From: Lysobacteraceae bacterium UBA6001
GTDB lineage: Bacteria > Pseudomonadota > Gammaproteobacteria > Xanthomonadales > Xanthomonadaceae
DNA length: 25,256 nt
Direction of reading: 5' to 3'
NCBI GenBank assembly: GCA_002429615.1
Contig: DJAN01000027.1
Coordinates: forward strand, 673-25,928
Below are positions 7,788 through 18,407 of this stretch, piece after piece; position 1 is the first letter of the stretch; every line of letters starts with the position of its first letter. A program made the translations under genes and the position numbers. Below the pieces are notes generated by a model. It made no database searches and was not told the origin of the DNA. It was given only the letters and a program-made list of their open reading frames with translations.

Positions 7788-7890
7788 CCCTATCTGCCCT
7801 ATCTGCCCTATCTGCCCTATCTGCCCTATCTGCCATGTCTGCCATGTCTGCCATGTCTGCCATGTCTGCCATGTCTGCAATGTCTGCAAT
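7788..7890. repeat. 9-bp minisatellite in two phases
   Basis: Eleven full units in direct tandem: five perfect CCCTATCTG (7788-7832), five perfect CCATGTCTG (7833-7877), one CAATGTCTG (7878-7886), then CAAT running into the REP. Because the unit is a multiple of three, reading frames stay open across it, but no gene with a known product uses it. The perfect identity within each block suggests recent slippage and possible length polymorphism. Confidence 0.95.
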
Positions 7891-7946
7891 GTAGGAGCGG
7901 CTTCAGCCGCGACCCTACCATCCCCCCGTCGCGGCTGAAGCCGCTC

Positions 7947-7950
<4 letters not shown>
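7891..7950. repeat. Paired REP element (REPIN-like)
   Basis: Two 23-bp arms (7891-7913 and 7928-7950) are exact reverse complements around a 14-bp spacer. Each arm begins with GTAGGAGCGG, ends with CCGCGAC, and contains its own small hairpin GCGGCT-TCA-GCCGC. This is the GTAG class of REP known from Xanthomonas, Stenotrophomonas and Pseudomonas. The right arm read on the minus strand supplies the TAG stop codon (7949-7947) of the EF-hand gene. An element with identical arms lies at 24447-24512. Confidence 0.93.
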
Positions 7951-9843
<1,893 letters not shown>

Positions 9844-9856
9844 CGGGCTTTCCTAA

Positions 9857-9862
9857 TAAAAT
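9857..9862 (+). promoter_or_regulatory. Candidate -10 of the kdsD-lpt operon
   Basis: TAAAAT within the AT-rich stretch TAATAAAAT lies 34 bases before the kdsD ATG. The -35 region is weak. It overlaps the ibaG leader, which carries its own -10-like TAGAAT on the minus strand at 9876-9871. Confidence 0.35.
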
Positions 9863-9870
9863 GTCCGCCC

Positions 9871-9876
9871 ATTCTA
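9871..9876 (-). promoter_or_regulatory. Candidate -10 of the ibaG-murA operon
   Basis: Read on the minus strand this is TAGAAT, five of six matches to TATAAT, 27 bases before the ibaG TTG. It would give a leader of roughly 20 bases that includes the AGGAAAG ribosome binding site. No convincing -35 is visible. Confidence 0.4.
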
Positions 9877-9896
9877 CTCTCCGAGCGGGTCCCCGT

Positions 9897-10898
9897 ATGG
9901 CCGTATCGCCCCTCCCGCCAGACGCCGCCAGCGACGACAGCCTGGTCGCCAGTGGCCGTCGGGTGGTCGAGATCGAGCAGGGCGCGCTGGCCGCGGTCGG
10001 CGCCCGCATCGGCGCCCCGTTCGCGGCCGCCTGCCGCCTGGTGCTGGGCTCGCGCGGGCGCGTGGTCGCCACCGGCATGGGCAAGTCCGGGCATATCGCG
10101 CGCAAGATCGCCGCGACCCTGGCCTCCACCGGCACCCCCGCCTTCTTCGTCCATCCGGGTGAGGCCGGCCATGGCGACCTGGGCATGATCACCGAGGCCG
10201 ACGTGGTGCTGGCGCTGTCCTACTCCGGCGAGTCGGACGAGGTACGCATGCTGCTGCCGGTGCTCAAGCGCCAGGGCAACGCCATCATCGCGATGACCGG
10301 CCGGCCACAGTCCACCCTGGCCCAGGCCGCCGACATCCACCTGGACGTCAGCGTGCCCACCGAGGCCTGCCCGCTCGACCTGGCGCCGACCTCCAGCACC
10401 ACCGCCTCGCTGGCGATGGGCGATGCGCTGGCCGTGGCCCTGCTGGACGCGCGCGGCTTCACCGCCGACGACTTCGCCCGCTCGCATCCGGCCGGCAGCC
10501 TCGGCCGCCGCCTGCTGCTGCACATCACCGACGTCATGCACGCCGGCGACGAACTGCCCAAGGTGCGCGAGGATGCCACCCTGAGCGAGGCGCTGATGGA
10601 AATGAGCCGCAAGCGCCTGGGCATGACCGCCGTGGTCGATGCCGAGGATCGCCTGCTCGGGCTGTTCACCGACGGCGACCTGCGTCGCGCCCTGGACAGC
10701 GACGTCGACGTGCGCGCCGCCAACATCCGCGACGTGATGACCCGCCATCCCCGCACCATCGGCGCCGACCAGCTCGCCGCCGAGGCGGCACGGCTGATGG
10801 AGGCCTACAAGATCAACGGCTTGATCGTGGTGGACGAGGCGCAGCGCGCGGTCGGCGCCCTCAACATTCACGACCTGTTGCGCGCCAAGGTGGTTTAA
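9897..10898 (+). CDS. kdsD: D-arabinose 5-phosphate isomerase KdsD
   Basis: 333 aa. It interconverts ribulose 5-phosphate and arabinose 5-phosphate, the first step to Kdo for LPS. The N-terminal SIS domain shows GMGKSGHIARKIAATLASTGTPAFFVHPGEAGHGDLGM and SYSGESDEV; SHPAGSLGRRLL carries the conserved active-site His region. Two CBS domains fill the C-terminal third (VMHAGDELPKV... and VMTRHPRTIG...), ending in INGLIVVDE and LNIHDLLRAKVV. The ATG at 9897 is preferred; an in-frame ATG at 9861 overlaps the likely promoter. It is the first gene of the kdsD-kdsC-lptCAB run. Confidence 0.95.
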   Translation: MAVSPLPPDAASDDSLVASGRRVVEIEQGALAAVGARIGAPFAAACRLVLGSRGRVVATGMGKSGHIARKIAATLASTGTPAFFVHPGEAGHGDLGMITEADVVLALSYSGESDEVRMLLPVLKRQGNAIIAMTGRPQSTLAQAADIHLDVSVPTEACPLDLAPTSSTTASLAMGDALAVALLDARGFTADDFARSHPAGSLGRRLLLHITDVMHAGDELPKVREDATLSEALMEMSRKRLGMTAVVDAEDRLLGLFTDGDLRRALDSDVDVRAANIRDVMTRHPRTIGADQLAAEAARLMEAYKINGLIVVDEAQRAVGALNIHDLLRAKVV

Positions 10899-10917
10899 CC
10901 GCCCAATCCACGGCACG

Positions 10918-11499
10918 ATGCCCTCCTTTACCGCTTCCCCCGACGACCTGATGCCCTACGCCCCGCTGCACAGCCTGTCCGCCGATCTGGTCGCCCGCGC
11001 CGCCGGGATCCGGCTGGCGTGCTTCGACGTCGATGGCACGCTGACCGATGGCCGCCTGTACTACGACCACGCCGGCCACGAGAGCAAGTCGTTCTTCGTG
11101 CAGGACGGGCTCGGCCTGAAACTTCTGCAGCGCGCCGGCATCGAGGTGGCGATGATCACCGCCCGCGCCAGCCTGTCGGCCGAGCAGCGTGGCCGTGACC
11201 TCGGCATCGAGGTGCAGATCGGCGTCGGCGACAAGGCCGTCGCGGTACGCGAGCTGTGCGCGCGTCATGGCATCGAACCTTCGCAGGTCGCCTTCATGGG
11301 CGACGACCTGCCCGACCTGCCGGCCCTGCTGATCGCCGGCCTGGCGGTGGCACCGGCCAATGCGCATCCGTGGATCGCCGAGCGCGTGCACTGGATCACC
11401 CAGGCCCGCGGTGGCGCCGGCGCGGCGCGCGAGCTGTGCGACGTGCTGCTGGCCGCGCAGGACAAGACCGACAGCGTGATCGCGGGGTACGGCGCATGA
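10918..11499 (+). CDS. kdsC: 3-deoxy-D-manno-octulosonate 8-phosphatase KdsC
   Basis: 193 aa from ATG 10918, or 182 aa from ATG 10951, which could also be the true start; neither has a good ribosome binding site. It is a cap-less HAD phosphatase that works as a tetramer and dephosphorylates Kdo 8-phosphate. Motif I is FDVDGTLTDGR with nucleophile Asp37 and acid Asp39 (numbered from 10918). Motif II is MITARAS, motif III the Lys in GVGDKAVAV, and motif IV MGDDLPDLP. It follows kdsD by 19 bases and overlaps lptC by ATGA. Confidence 0.95.
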   Translation: MPSFTASPDDLMPYAPLHSLSADLVARAAGIRLACFDVDGTLTDGRLYYDHAGHESKSFFVQDGLGLKLLQRAGIEVAMITARASLSAEQRGRDLGIEVQIGVGDKAVAVRELCARHGIEPSQVAFMGDDLPDLPALLIAGLAVAPANAHPWIAERVHWITQARGGAGAARELCDVLLAAQDKTDSVIAGYGA

Positions 11500-12065
11500 G
11501 CTGGCGCATGCTGTTCGGCATCGCGCTGCTGCTGGCCGCGATCATCAGTGGCTGGTCGGCCTGGCGCAACCGCGCCCATCCGGTCGAGCAGGTCACCCAG
11601 GAGGCCACTGCCGACTACGTGCTGCACGACTTCGAGCTGATCAGCCTGGACAAGGACACCGGCAAGGAGTCGGTGACCCTGCGCGCGCCCGAGGCGCACC
11701 GCAACCGCGCCGACCAGACCATGGACATCACCACCCCGGTGTTCCTGCTGCCTGACCAGCAGGGCCTGCCGTGGACCTTGCGCGCGCAGACCGGCTGGGT
11801 CAGCCCGAAGGGCGACGAGCTGCGCCTGCGCGGCGATGTCGCCGGCGACAGCCCGAGCGCGCCGGGCGTGGTGCCCACCACGTTTCGTACCACCACGCTG
11901 GACGTGTTCCCGCAGCAGCACCTGGCCCGCACCGCGGACCGCGTGACCATGACCCGCCCGGGGCTGAGCCAGACCGGCGTCGGCTTCGAGGCCAACCTGC
12001 AGACCCGCCAGTACAAGCTCCTTTCACAGGTAAAGACCCGCTATGAACCGACTGCTGCCAAGTAA
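11496..12065 (+). CDS. lptC: LPS export protein LptC
   Basis: 189 aa bitopic inner-membrane protein that receives LPS from the LptB2FG transporter and passes it to LptA. One N-terminal membrane segment (MLFGIALLLAAIISGWSAW) is followed by a periplasmic beta-jellyroll domain with the usual YVLHDFELISLD...G...VTLRAPEAHRN start, and ...FRTTTLDVFPQQHLARTADRVTM towards the end. The ATG overlaps the kdsC stop codon (ATGA, 11496-11499) and the 3' end overlaps lptA by 23 bases. Sequence is weakly conserved in this family, so position between kdsC and lptA is part of the evidence. Confidence 0.92.
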   Translation: MSWRMLFGIALLLAAIISGWSAWRNRAHPVEQVTQEATADYVLHDFELISLDKDTGKESVTLRAPEAHRNRADQTMDITTPVFLLPDQQGLPWTLRAQTGWVSPKGDELRLRGDVAGDSPSAPGVVPTTFRTTTLDVFPQQHLARTADRVTMTRPGLSQTGVGFEANLQTRQYKLLSQVKTRYEPTAAK

Positions 12066-12581
12066 GCTGGCCGCGCTGGCCCTGCTGATGCTGCCGCTGG
12101 CGGCACTGGCCAAGACCACCGACCGCAACCAGCCGATGAACCTGGAAGCGGCCAGCCAGGACTGCAACCTGATGGACGATGACGGCAAGTGCCGCTTCAC
12201 CGGCAACGTCGTCATCACCCAGGGCACGCTCGAAGTGCATGCCGACACCGCGGACGTCTTCCGCAAGGCCGGCCAGATCGACCGCGTCGTGCTGACCGGC
12301 AAGCAGGCGACGTTGAAGCAGATCATGGACGACGGCGCCCCGATGAACGCCAAGGCGGACAACATCGAGTACCGCGTCGCCGAGGACACCATCATCCTCA
12401 CCGGCAACTACACCGTCGATTCGCCCAAGGGCAGCAACGCCGGCCAGCGCATGGTCTACAACACCAAGACCGGCAACATGCAGAGCGGCGGTGACGGCAG
12501 TCGCGTGCGCACGGTGCTGCAGCCCAAGTCGGCCGCGCCGACGCCTGCCAAGCCGGCCGCCGGCAAGACGGAGAAGAAGTA

Positions 12582-12582
<1 letters not shown>
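12043..12582 (+). CDS. lptA: LPS periplasmic bridge protein LptA
   Basis: 179 aa. It forms the periplasmic bridge that carries LPS from LptC to LptD. A signal peptide ends at about LAALAK (residues 1-23). The OstA-like beta-jellyroll follows: [14 protein letters not shown]..., [40 protein letters not shown] and [13 protein letters not shown]. The C-terminal tail is Pro-, Ala- and Lys-rich and probably disordered. Two Cys (in DCNL and KCRF) close to each other could pair in the periplasm. It overlaps lptC by 23 bases and lptB by one base (TAATG). Confidence 0.95.
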
Positions 12583-13301
<719 letters not shown>

Positions 13302-13307
13302 GCGCCT

Positions 13308-13335
13308 GCTGGCCGGCGCTCAGCCGCCGGCCAGC
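13308..13335. terminator. Stem-loop between convergent lptB and orphan gene
   Basis: A perfect 10-bp stem, GCTGGCCGGC (13308-13317) with GCCGGCCAGC (13326-13335), surrounds an 8-base loop. It starts 7 bases after the lptB stop codon and includes the last codons and TGA of the minus-strand gene. There is no U-run. It may terminate or pause both transcripts. Confidence 0.5.
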
Positions 13336-13946
13336 TCACCCTGCATCTCGCGCACCGACGGGTCGGTCGAGAAGATGAAGCGATAGCGGGGCGCGGGCTC
13401 GCCTTCCCAAGGCAGCAGGGCGAAGGTGCCAGCATCCAGGGCGTCGGCCATCGCCGCCTCACCCGCCGGGCCGAGAACACCCGTGATTTCTCCCACGCAG
13501 TAGCCCAAGCCGCACTCGAACGTGGTCATGCGTGTCCCGGCCTGCAGATGGTGCTGGAGTCGGCGCAGAAGCAGTTCGCGCGAACGCACGATGTCGGCAT
13601 CGGCTGCATGCTCGCGTGATATCGCCTGCGCCCAGCGCTGGAAATGTTCCGACTGCAGGAGTTCGCGCGCCACCGGCATGTCGAGCGCATCACCCTGCAG
13701 CAGTCGGGCTTCGAGTGCGGGAACCTCCGCCGCAGGGCGCCCGGATAGAACGCTCGCGGATGGTGTGACCACTACGGCGTGCGGCGGCGCACGTTCCCCT
13801 ACCGCCACAGACGATTCCGCCGCGGCCCGTGCAAGTGACCCATCCGGCGTCGCCGCACGCGGCGCGCGCATCTCCTGGACCACCCCACTGCCCAGCAGCA
13901 ACACCAGTAGCATCACCGCCACACCCACCCACCTACTCAGGTTCAT
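13320..13946 (-). CDS. Membrane-anchored or exported protein of unknown function
   Basis: 208 aa from ATG 13946; GAGAGGG lies about 9 bases upstream. One N-terminal hydrophobic segment (WVGVAVMLLVLLLGSGVV) could be an uncleaved anchor. An Ala- and Pro-rich linker follows to about residue 75. The C-terminal domain is probably alpha-beta, with PALEARLLQGDALDMPVARELLQSEHFQRWAQAI, then FECGLGYCVGEITGV (two Cys five residues apart in sequence FECGLGYC), and ending RYRFIFSTDPSVREMQGELAGG. I do not recognise a family. It lies on the opposite strand in the otherwise conserved lptB-rpoN junction and is divergent from rpoN by 248 bp. An upstream in-frame extension exists but lacks a ribosome site. Confidence 0.72.
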   Translation of the reverse strand: MNLSRWVGVAVMLLVLLLGSGVVQEMRAPRAATPDGSLARAAAESSVAVGERAPPHAVVVTPSASVLSGRPAAEVPALEARLLQGDALDMPVARELLQSEHFQRWAQAISREHAADADIVRSRELLLRRLQHHLQAGTRMTTFECGLGYCVGEITGVLGPAGEAAMADALDAGTFALLPWEGEPAPRYRFIFSTDPSVREMQGELAGG

Positions 13947-14097
13947 GCCATCGGCCCTCTCGCCACTTCGCAGGCGCGACTCTGTCAGCCCGCGATGCGG
14001 ACGCAAGCGCAAAACGACCCAATCGGCAGAGAACCGCCCCATGCGTACGAAAGATCGCCATGACGCGCTTTCGCGACGCCCGCCCGGCGTCATCTTT

Positions 14098-14126
14098 TTG
14101 GCACCAGCCCCCATGCCGTATATCCT
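14098..14126 (+). promoter_or_regulatory. Candidate sigma-70 promoter of the rpoN-pts cluster
   Basis: TTGGCA (14098-14103, 5 of 6 matches to the -35 consensus), a 17-bp spacer, then TATCCT (14121-14126, 4 of 6 at -10). The predicted start near 14133 gives a leader of about 60 bases before the rpoN ATG. It is the best-looking promoter in the window. Confidence 0.5.
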
Positions 14127-14194
14127 TCAAAGCTACGCTGCGCGGGCCACACCCCGCCGGCCTCCCCCACCGGCGTCCTACGTTCAGTGAGCAC

Positions 14195-15616
14195 ATGAAG
14201 GCACGGCTGCAGACATCGATGGGGCAACAGTTGGTCATGACGCCGCAGCTGCGTCAGGCCATCCGCCTGTTGCAGATGTCCAGCACCGAACTGGAAATCG
14301 AGATCGCCGAGGCGGTGGAGACCAATCCGCTGCTCGAATGGACCGAAGAAGCCCCGCTGTCGACCGAGCCCGGCAGCGCCGAAGCACCGGCGCCGGAAAC
14401 AGACGAGTACGGCAGAGAGGGCGGCCCCGGCGAGGACTGGACGCCCGACGAAGGCACCTGGGCCACCAGCGGCGGCAGCGGCGGTGACGAGGACGACAAC
14501 GGCAGTGCCGCCGAGCGCGTCGCCGAACCTGAAACCCTGGCCGACCACCTGTTGTGGCAGCTGCATCTCTCGCATCTGTCCGAGCGCGACCGCCGCATCG
14601 GCGCGGCCCTGATCGACGCACTCGACGAGGACGGCTACCTGCGCGAGCCGCTGTCGGCGATCGCCGAAGCGCTGGCGCCGGGCATCGTGGCCACGGAAGC
14701 GGAAATCCAGACCGTGCTGCACCAGATCCAACGCTTCGATCCGGTCGGCGTCGGTGCGACCTCGCTGGGCGAATGCCTGTCGCTGCAGCTCGATGCGCTG
14801 CCCCCGGAGACGCCGGCCCGCGAGCTGGCGCGACGTATCGTCGCGGGCCCGCTGGAACGCCTGCCGCGCATCGGCGCGACCGGCCTGGCACAGGAATTCA
14901 AACTGCCGCTGGCGGAGATCGAGGAGGCCATCACCCTGGTGCGCTCGCTGGATCCGCGCCCGGGCAAGCAGCTCGGCACCTTGTCGTCGGATACCTACGT
15001 GGTGCCGGACTGCGTGATCTGGCGCCAGCGCGGCATCTGGCGCGTGGCCCTGGCCGGGCGCGCGCAGCCGCGCATCACCATCCACCGTGGCTACGAACAG
15101 CTCATCCGCAGCTGTGGCGAGGCCGATGCGGGCTACCTGCGCAGCCAGCTGCAGGAAGCGCGCTGGCTGCTCAAGAGCCTGGAGGCCCGCGGTGAAACCC
15201 TGCTCAAGGTGGCCAACTGCCTGCTGCGCCACCAGGCCGGCTTCCTCGAATTCGGCGAACAGGCGCTGCGCCCGCTGACGCTGCGCGAGATCGCCGGCGA
15301 GCTGGGCCTGCACGAATCGACGATCTCGCGCGCCATCGCGCGCAAGTACGTGCGCACGCCGCGTGGAACCATCCCGCTGCGGGCATTCTTCGCCTCCGGC
15401 ATCGACACCGAAGGCGGCGGAGAAGCCTCCAGCACGGCCATTCAGGCAATGATCCGGCGCCTGATCGAGGCGGAAAACCCGCGCAAACCCTTGTCTGACG
15501 CCAAGCTGGCCGACCTGCTCAAAACTTCCGGTGTGCCAGTGGCGCGACGCACCGTGGCGAAGTATCGTGAGGCCATGAACATTTCCGCCTCCCACGAAAG
15601 AGTCCGCATTGGTTGA
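14195..15616 (+). CDS. rpoN: RNA polymerase sigma-54 factor RpoN
   Basis: 473 aa. It directs transcription from -24/-12 promoters together with enhancer-binding ATPases. Region I is the Gln/Leu-rich QQLVMTPQLRQAIRLLQMS at residues 11-29. An acidic, low-complexity region II follows (about 50-110). Then come the core-binding domain (LADHLLWQLHLSHLSERDRRIGAALID), a helix-turn-helix (LREIAGELGLHESTISRAI) and the RpoN box ARRTVAKYRE at 450-459, which reads the -24 element. The ATG at 14195 is chosen because family proteins begin with M(K)-x-x-LQ immediately before region I; a longer in-frame reading from 13829 has no support. Confidence 0.97.
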   Translation: MKARLQTSMGQQLVMTPQLRQAIRLLQMSSTELEIEIAEAVETNPLLEWTEEAPLSTEPGSAEAPAPETDEYGREGGPGEDWTPDEGTWATSGGSGGDEDDNGSAAERVAEPETLADHLLWQLHLSHLSERDRRIGAALIDALDEDGYLREPLSAIAEALAPGIVATEAEIQTVLHQIQRFDPVGVGATSLGECLSLQLDALPPETPARELARRIVAGPLERLPRIGATGLAQEFKLPLAEIEEAITLVRSLDPRPGKQLGTLSSDTYVVPDCVIWRQRGIWRVALAGRAQPRITIHRGYEQLIRSCGEADAGYLRSQLQEARWLLKSLEARGETLLKVANCLLRHQAGFLEFGEQALRPLTLREIAGELGLHESTISRAIARKYVRTPRGTIPLRAFFASGIDTEGGGEASSTAIQAMIRRLIEAENPRKPLSDAKLADLLKTSGVPVARRTVAKYREAMNISASHERVRIG

Positions 15617-15671
15617 ACCGCTCTAGGCGGCGGGAAGTTCATTGACCCACCGAATCCAAAGGAGGTACCCG

Positions 15672-15989
15672 ATGCGCATCGAGACGTACGGCCAGCAGAT
15701 CGAAGTCACCCCTGCCCTGCGCGAATACGTGGAATCCAAACTGCAGCGACTGCAGCGACATTTCGACCAGCACTGCGAAGTCCGCGCCCAGCTGGCCCTG
15801 CGCAAGCCCGACCACCACGTCGAGGCCACCGTCAACCTCCCCGGCCGTACCCTGCATGCCGACGCCAGCGCGCCGACCATGTACGCCGCGATCGACCTGC
15901 TGGCCGACAAGCTCGACCGCCTTGTGATCAAGCACAAGGAAAAGAAACATGACCACCACGCCCGCGAGGTGCGCGACAATCTGGCGTGA
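15672..15989 (+). CDS. hpf: Ribosome hibernation promoting factor, short form
   Basis: 105 aa. It binds the decoding region of the 30S subunit in stationary phase and favours 100S dimers. The fold begins MRIETYGQQIEVTPALREYVESKLQRLQRHF and continues with VEATVNLPGRTLHADASAPTMYAAIDLLADKLDRLVIKHKEK. It lacks the C-terminal dimerisation domain of long HPF. The ribosome binding site AAAGGAGGT (from 15659) is the strongest in the window and fixes the ATG at 15672 rather than an upstream in-frame ATG at 15642. The stop codon of rpoN lies 55 bases before the start; this order is standard. Confidence 0.95.
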   Translation: MRIETYGQQIEVTPALREYVESKLQRLQRHFDQHCEVRAQLALRKPDHHVEATVNLPGRTLHADASAPTMYAAIDLLADKLDRLVIKHKEKKHDHHAREVRDNLA

Positions 15990-16010
15990 GTTCATCGCCC
16001 AGACCACGTC

Positions 16011-16463
16011 ATGTCCCTGACTGACCTGCTGGCGGCCGTCCGCACCGAGGTGCGAACGGCCGCCGACCGCGACACCCTGCTGCAAATCGCCGCCGAACGC
16101 CTCGCCTGCCGCCAGTGCGGACAGGCCGAACTGCTGGCCAGCCTGCGCGAACGCGAGACCCTGGGCAGCACCGCGCTCGGCCACGGCATCGCCATCCCGC
16201 ATGGCCGCGCCCCCGGGCTGGACCGCCCGCGCGGCATCCTGATCCGCCTGCAGACCCCGGCCGAGTTCGGCGATGAAGCCGTCGACCTGGTCTTTGCCAT
16301 GGCCGTCCCCAGCCATTACACCCACGAGCATCTGGCGCTGCTGGCCGAACTGGCCGAGCGCTTCGGCGATGCCGGCTTCCGCGAGGCGCTGCGCCAGGCG
16401 CCGGATGCCGACGCCCTGCTCACCCTGCTCACCCATTCCCACGCCCAGGCCCACGCCGCATGA
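16011..16463 (+). CDS. ptsN: Nitrogen-regulatory PTS component EIIA-Ntr
   Basis: 150 aa EIIA of the fructose/Ntr type. Phosphoryl acceptor His64 lies in [18 protein letters not shown]. The C-terminal half ([28 protein letters not shown]) is standard. It accepts phosphate from HPr and acts as a regulator, for instance of potassium transport, envelope stress and kinases in other bacteria. No EIIB or EIIC domain is fused. The 3' end overlaps hprK (ATGA). Confidence 0.94.
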   Translation: MSLTDLLAAVRTEVRTAADRDTLLQIAAERLACRQCGQAELLASLRERETLGSTALGHGIAIPHGRAPGLDRPRGILIRLQTPAEFGDEAVDLVFAMAVPSHYTHEHLALLAELAERFGDAGFREALRQAPDADALLTLLTHSHAQAHAA

Positions 16464-17407
16464 ACACCAGCATCTCCGCGCGCGAACTGTTCGACCAGCA
16501 ACGCGAGAAGCTCGGCCTGCGCTGGGTCGCCGGGCACAAGGGCGAACGCCGCGAGCTGGTGGCCGGCGACACCGTCTCCCGGCGTCCGTCGCTGGCCGGC
16601 TACCTCAACGCGATCTATCCGAACAAGGTGCAGATCCTCGGCACCGAGGAGCTGACCTGGCTCGATTCGCTGGACCCGCGCCAGCGCTGGGAAACCATCG
16701 AGAAGATCATCCAGTTCCAGCCGCTGGCGCTGGTGATCAGCAAGAACCAGCCGCTGCCGGAAGACCTGCGCGCGGCGGCGGACGAATCCAGCACGCCGCT
16801 GTGGGTCTCGCCCAAGCGCGGCCACGAACTGCTCAACCACCTTTCCTACCACCTGGCGCGCACGCTGGCGCCACGCGTCACCCTGCACGGGGTGTTCATG
16901 GAGATCTACTCGATCGGCGTGCTGATCACCGGCGAAGCCGGTTCGGGCAAGAGCGAGCTGGCGCTGGAGCTGCTCAGCCGCGGCCATCGCCTGGTGGCCG
17001 ATGACGCGCCGGAATTCACCCAGATCGCCCCGGACGTGCTCGACGGCACCTGCCCGGAACTGCTGCAGGACCTGCTGGAAGTCCGCGGCCTGGGCGTGCT
17101 CAACGTGCGCGACATGTTCGGCGACACCTCGGTGAAGAAGAACAAGTACCTGCGCCTGATCGTGCATCTCACCAAGCCGATGACCGAGCCCACGCCGCAC
17201 GGCTACGAGCGCCTGACCGGCGACTCGGGCACCCGCCACGTGCTCGACCTCGACGTGCCGCTGATCACCCTGCCGGTGATGCCCGGCCGCAACCTGGCCG
17301 TGCTCACCGAGGCGGCCACCCGCCTGCACATCCTGCGCACCAAGGGCATCGACCCGGCGGCGATGTTCATCGCCCGCCACAGCAACCTGCTGGAGCGACG
17401 GCCGTGA
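16460..17407 (+). CDS. hprK: HPr kinase/phosphorylase
   Basis: 315 aa. It phosphorylates HPr on Ser46 with ATP or PPi and removes the group by phosphorolysis. The catalytic domain has His143 ([17 protein letters not shown]), Walker A GEAGSGKS at 158-165, the tandem acidic motif [11 protein letters not shown], the family signature [15 protein letters not shown] and the C-terminal [19 protein letters not shown]. The N-terminal DRTGG-like regulatory domain (about 1-130) is present. It overlaps ptsN and rapZ by four bases each (ATGA and GTGA), so the three are translationally coupled. Confidence 0.96.
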   Translation: MNTSISARELFDQQREKLGLRWVAGHKGERRELVAGDTVSRRPSLAGYLNAIYPNKVQILGTEELTWLDSLDPRQRWETIEKIIQFQPLALVISKNQPLPEDLRAAADESSTPLWVSPKRGHELLNHLSYHLARTLAPRVTLHGVFMEIYSIGVLITGEAGSGKSELALELLSRGHRLVADDAPEFTQIAPDVLDGTCPELLQDLLEVRGLGVLNVRDMFGDTSVKKNKYLRLIVHLTKPMTEPTPHGYERLTGDSGTRHVLDLDVPLITLPVMPGRNLAVLTEAATRLHILRTKGIDPAAMFIARHSNLLERRP

Positions 17408-18276
17408 GCGCCACCGGCCCGGTGCTGGTGATCGTCAGTGGCCTGTCCGGCTCGGGCAAGTCGGTGGCGATGAAAACCTTCGAGGACCTGGACTACTACT
17501 GTTCGGACAACCTGCCGGTGGAGCTGCTGCCGGATTTCGTGCGCAGCCGCGTGCGCGACCAGGCGCTGGGCGACCAGCGTCTGGCGGTGGGCATCGACGT
17601 GCGCGGCCGTACCGACCTGGCGCAGCTCTCGCGCTGGCGCGCCGCCGCGCAGGAGTACGGCATCGAGGTGACGGTGCTGTTCTTCGAGGCCACCGACGAG
17701 ACCCTGCTCAAGCGCTATGCCGACACCCGCCGGCGCCACCCGCTCAGCCACCTGGGCCTGTCGCTGCCGGAGGCGATCGCGCGCGAACGCGAACTCACCG
17801 CCCCGCTGCGCGCCAAGGCCGACGCGGTGATCGACACCACCGGCCTCAACGTGCACCAGCTGCGCCGCCGCGTGGTCACTGACTTCGGGCTGGGCCACAG
17901 CGACAAGCTGTCGCTGCTGTTCGAGTCCTTCGCCTACAAGCGCGGCGTGCCGGCCGAAGCCGATTTCGTGTTCGATGCGCGCGTGCTGCCCAATCCGCAT
18001 TGGGACCCGGAACTGCGGCCGCTCACCGGCCGCGACGCCGGCGTGCGCGAGTACCTGGAAAAACAGCCCGAGGTGGTGCGCTACGCCGGGCAGATCATCG
18101 ACCTGATCGACACCTGGCTGCCGCGGCTGCGCAACGACACCCGCAGTTACGTCACCATCGCGTTCGGCTGCACCGGCGGCAAGCACCGCTCGGTGTACCT
18201 GGCCGAGCGCATGGCCCAGCACGCGCGCGACCAGGGCTGGCCGGAAGTGGCCACGTTCCATCGCGAACTGGACTGA
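17404..18276 (+). CDS. rapZ: RNase adapter / nucleotide-binding protein RapZ
   Basis: 290 aa. In E. coli RapZ guides RNase E to the small RNA GlmZ and senses glucosamine 6-phosphate. The N-terminal P-loop domain carries GLSGSGKS (13-20) and [17 protein letters not shown]. The C-terminal RNA-binding domain carries [33 protein letters not shown] and the [16 protein letters not shown] motif. The start is GTG 17404, overlapping the hprK stop as GTGA. No GlmY/GlmZ-like RNA is visible nearby, so the RNA target in this organism is open. Confidence 0.95.
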   Translation: MSATGPVLVIVSGLSGSGKSVAMKTFEDLDYYCSDNLPVELLPDFVRSRVRDQALGDQRLAVGIDVRGRTDLAQLSRWRAAAQEYGIEVTVLFFEATDETLLKRYADTRRRHPLSHLGLSLPEAIARERELTAPLRAKADAVIDTTGLNVHQLRRRVVTDFGLGHSDKLSLLFESFAYKRGVPAEADFVFDARVLPNPHWDPELRPLTGRDAGVREYLEKQPEVVRYAGQIIDLIDTWLPRLRNDTRSYVTIAFGCTGGKHRSVYLAERMAQHARDQGWPEVATFHRELD

Positions 18277-18288
18277 GCGCCGCAGCCG

Positions 18289-18354
18289 GGACGCGCCGGT
18301 AACGGTTCCAGCGCGTCCGTCCAGTCTCTTCACGCGGATACACAATCCCGTGAA
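18289..18354. other. rapZ-EIIA intergenic region with two inverted repeats
   Basis: GGACGCGC (18289-18296) pairs with GCGCGTCC (18311-18318) around 14 bases; TTCACG (18329-18334) pairs with CGTGAA (18349-18354) and is followed by an A-run. The first could terminate rapZ transcription. The second reads as a stem with a U-run only on the minus strand, so it may be an operator instead. Confidence 0.35.
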
Positions 18355-18395
18355 AAAAGCCCTCCGGACGCTATCGTCCCGTCACACCGACCTGT

Positions 18396-18401
18396 TAACG
18401 T
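18396..18401 (+). promoter_or_regulatory. Candidate -10 hexamer for a leaderless EIIA-Man mRNA
   Basis: TAACGT ends 6 nt before the ATG at 18408. The gene has no Shine-Dalgarno sequence and follows a 131-bp non-coding gap, which supports a new transcript start here. The -35 region is weak. Confidence 0.35.
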
Positions 18402-18407
18402 TTCGCT

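Noticed and set aside
7313..7894. Reading frame within lpxH that runs through the 9-bp repeats and gives Ser-Ala-Leu/Met repeats
   Set aside because: It is out of frame with lpxH and begins inside it. The repeat unit is a multiple of 3 and has no stop codons, so an open frame is expected without coding.
14098..14126. Sigma-54 (-24/-12) promoter before rpoN
   Set aside because: TTGGCAC looks like a -24 element, but the distance from GG to the next GC is 13 rather than 10; the sigma-70 reading with a 17-bp spacer fits better.
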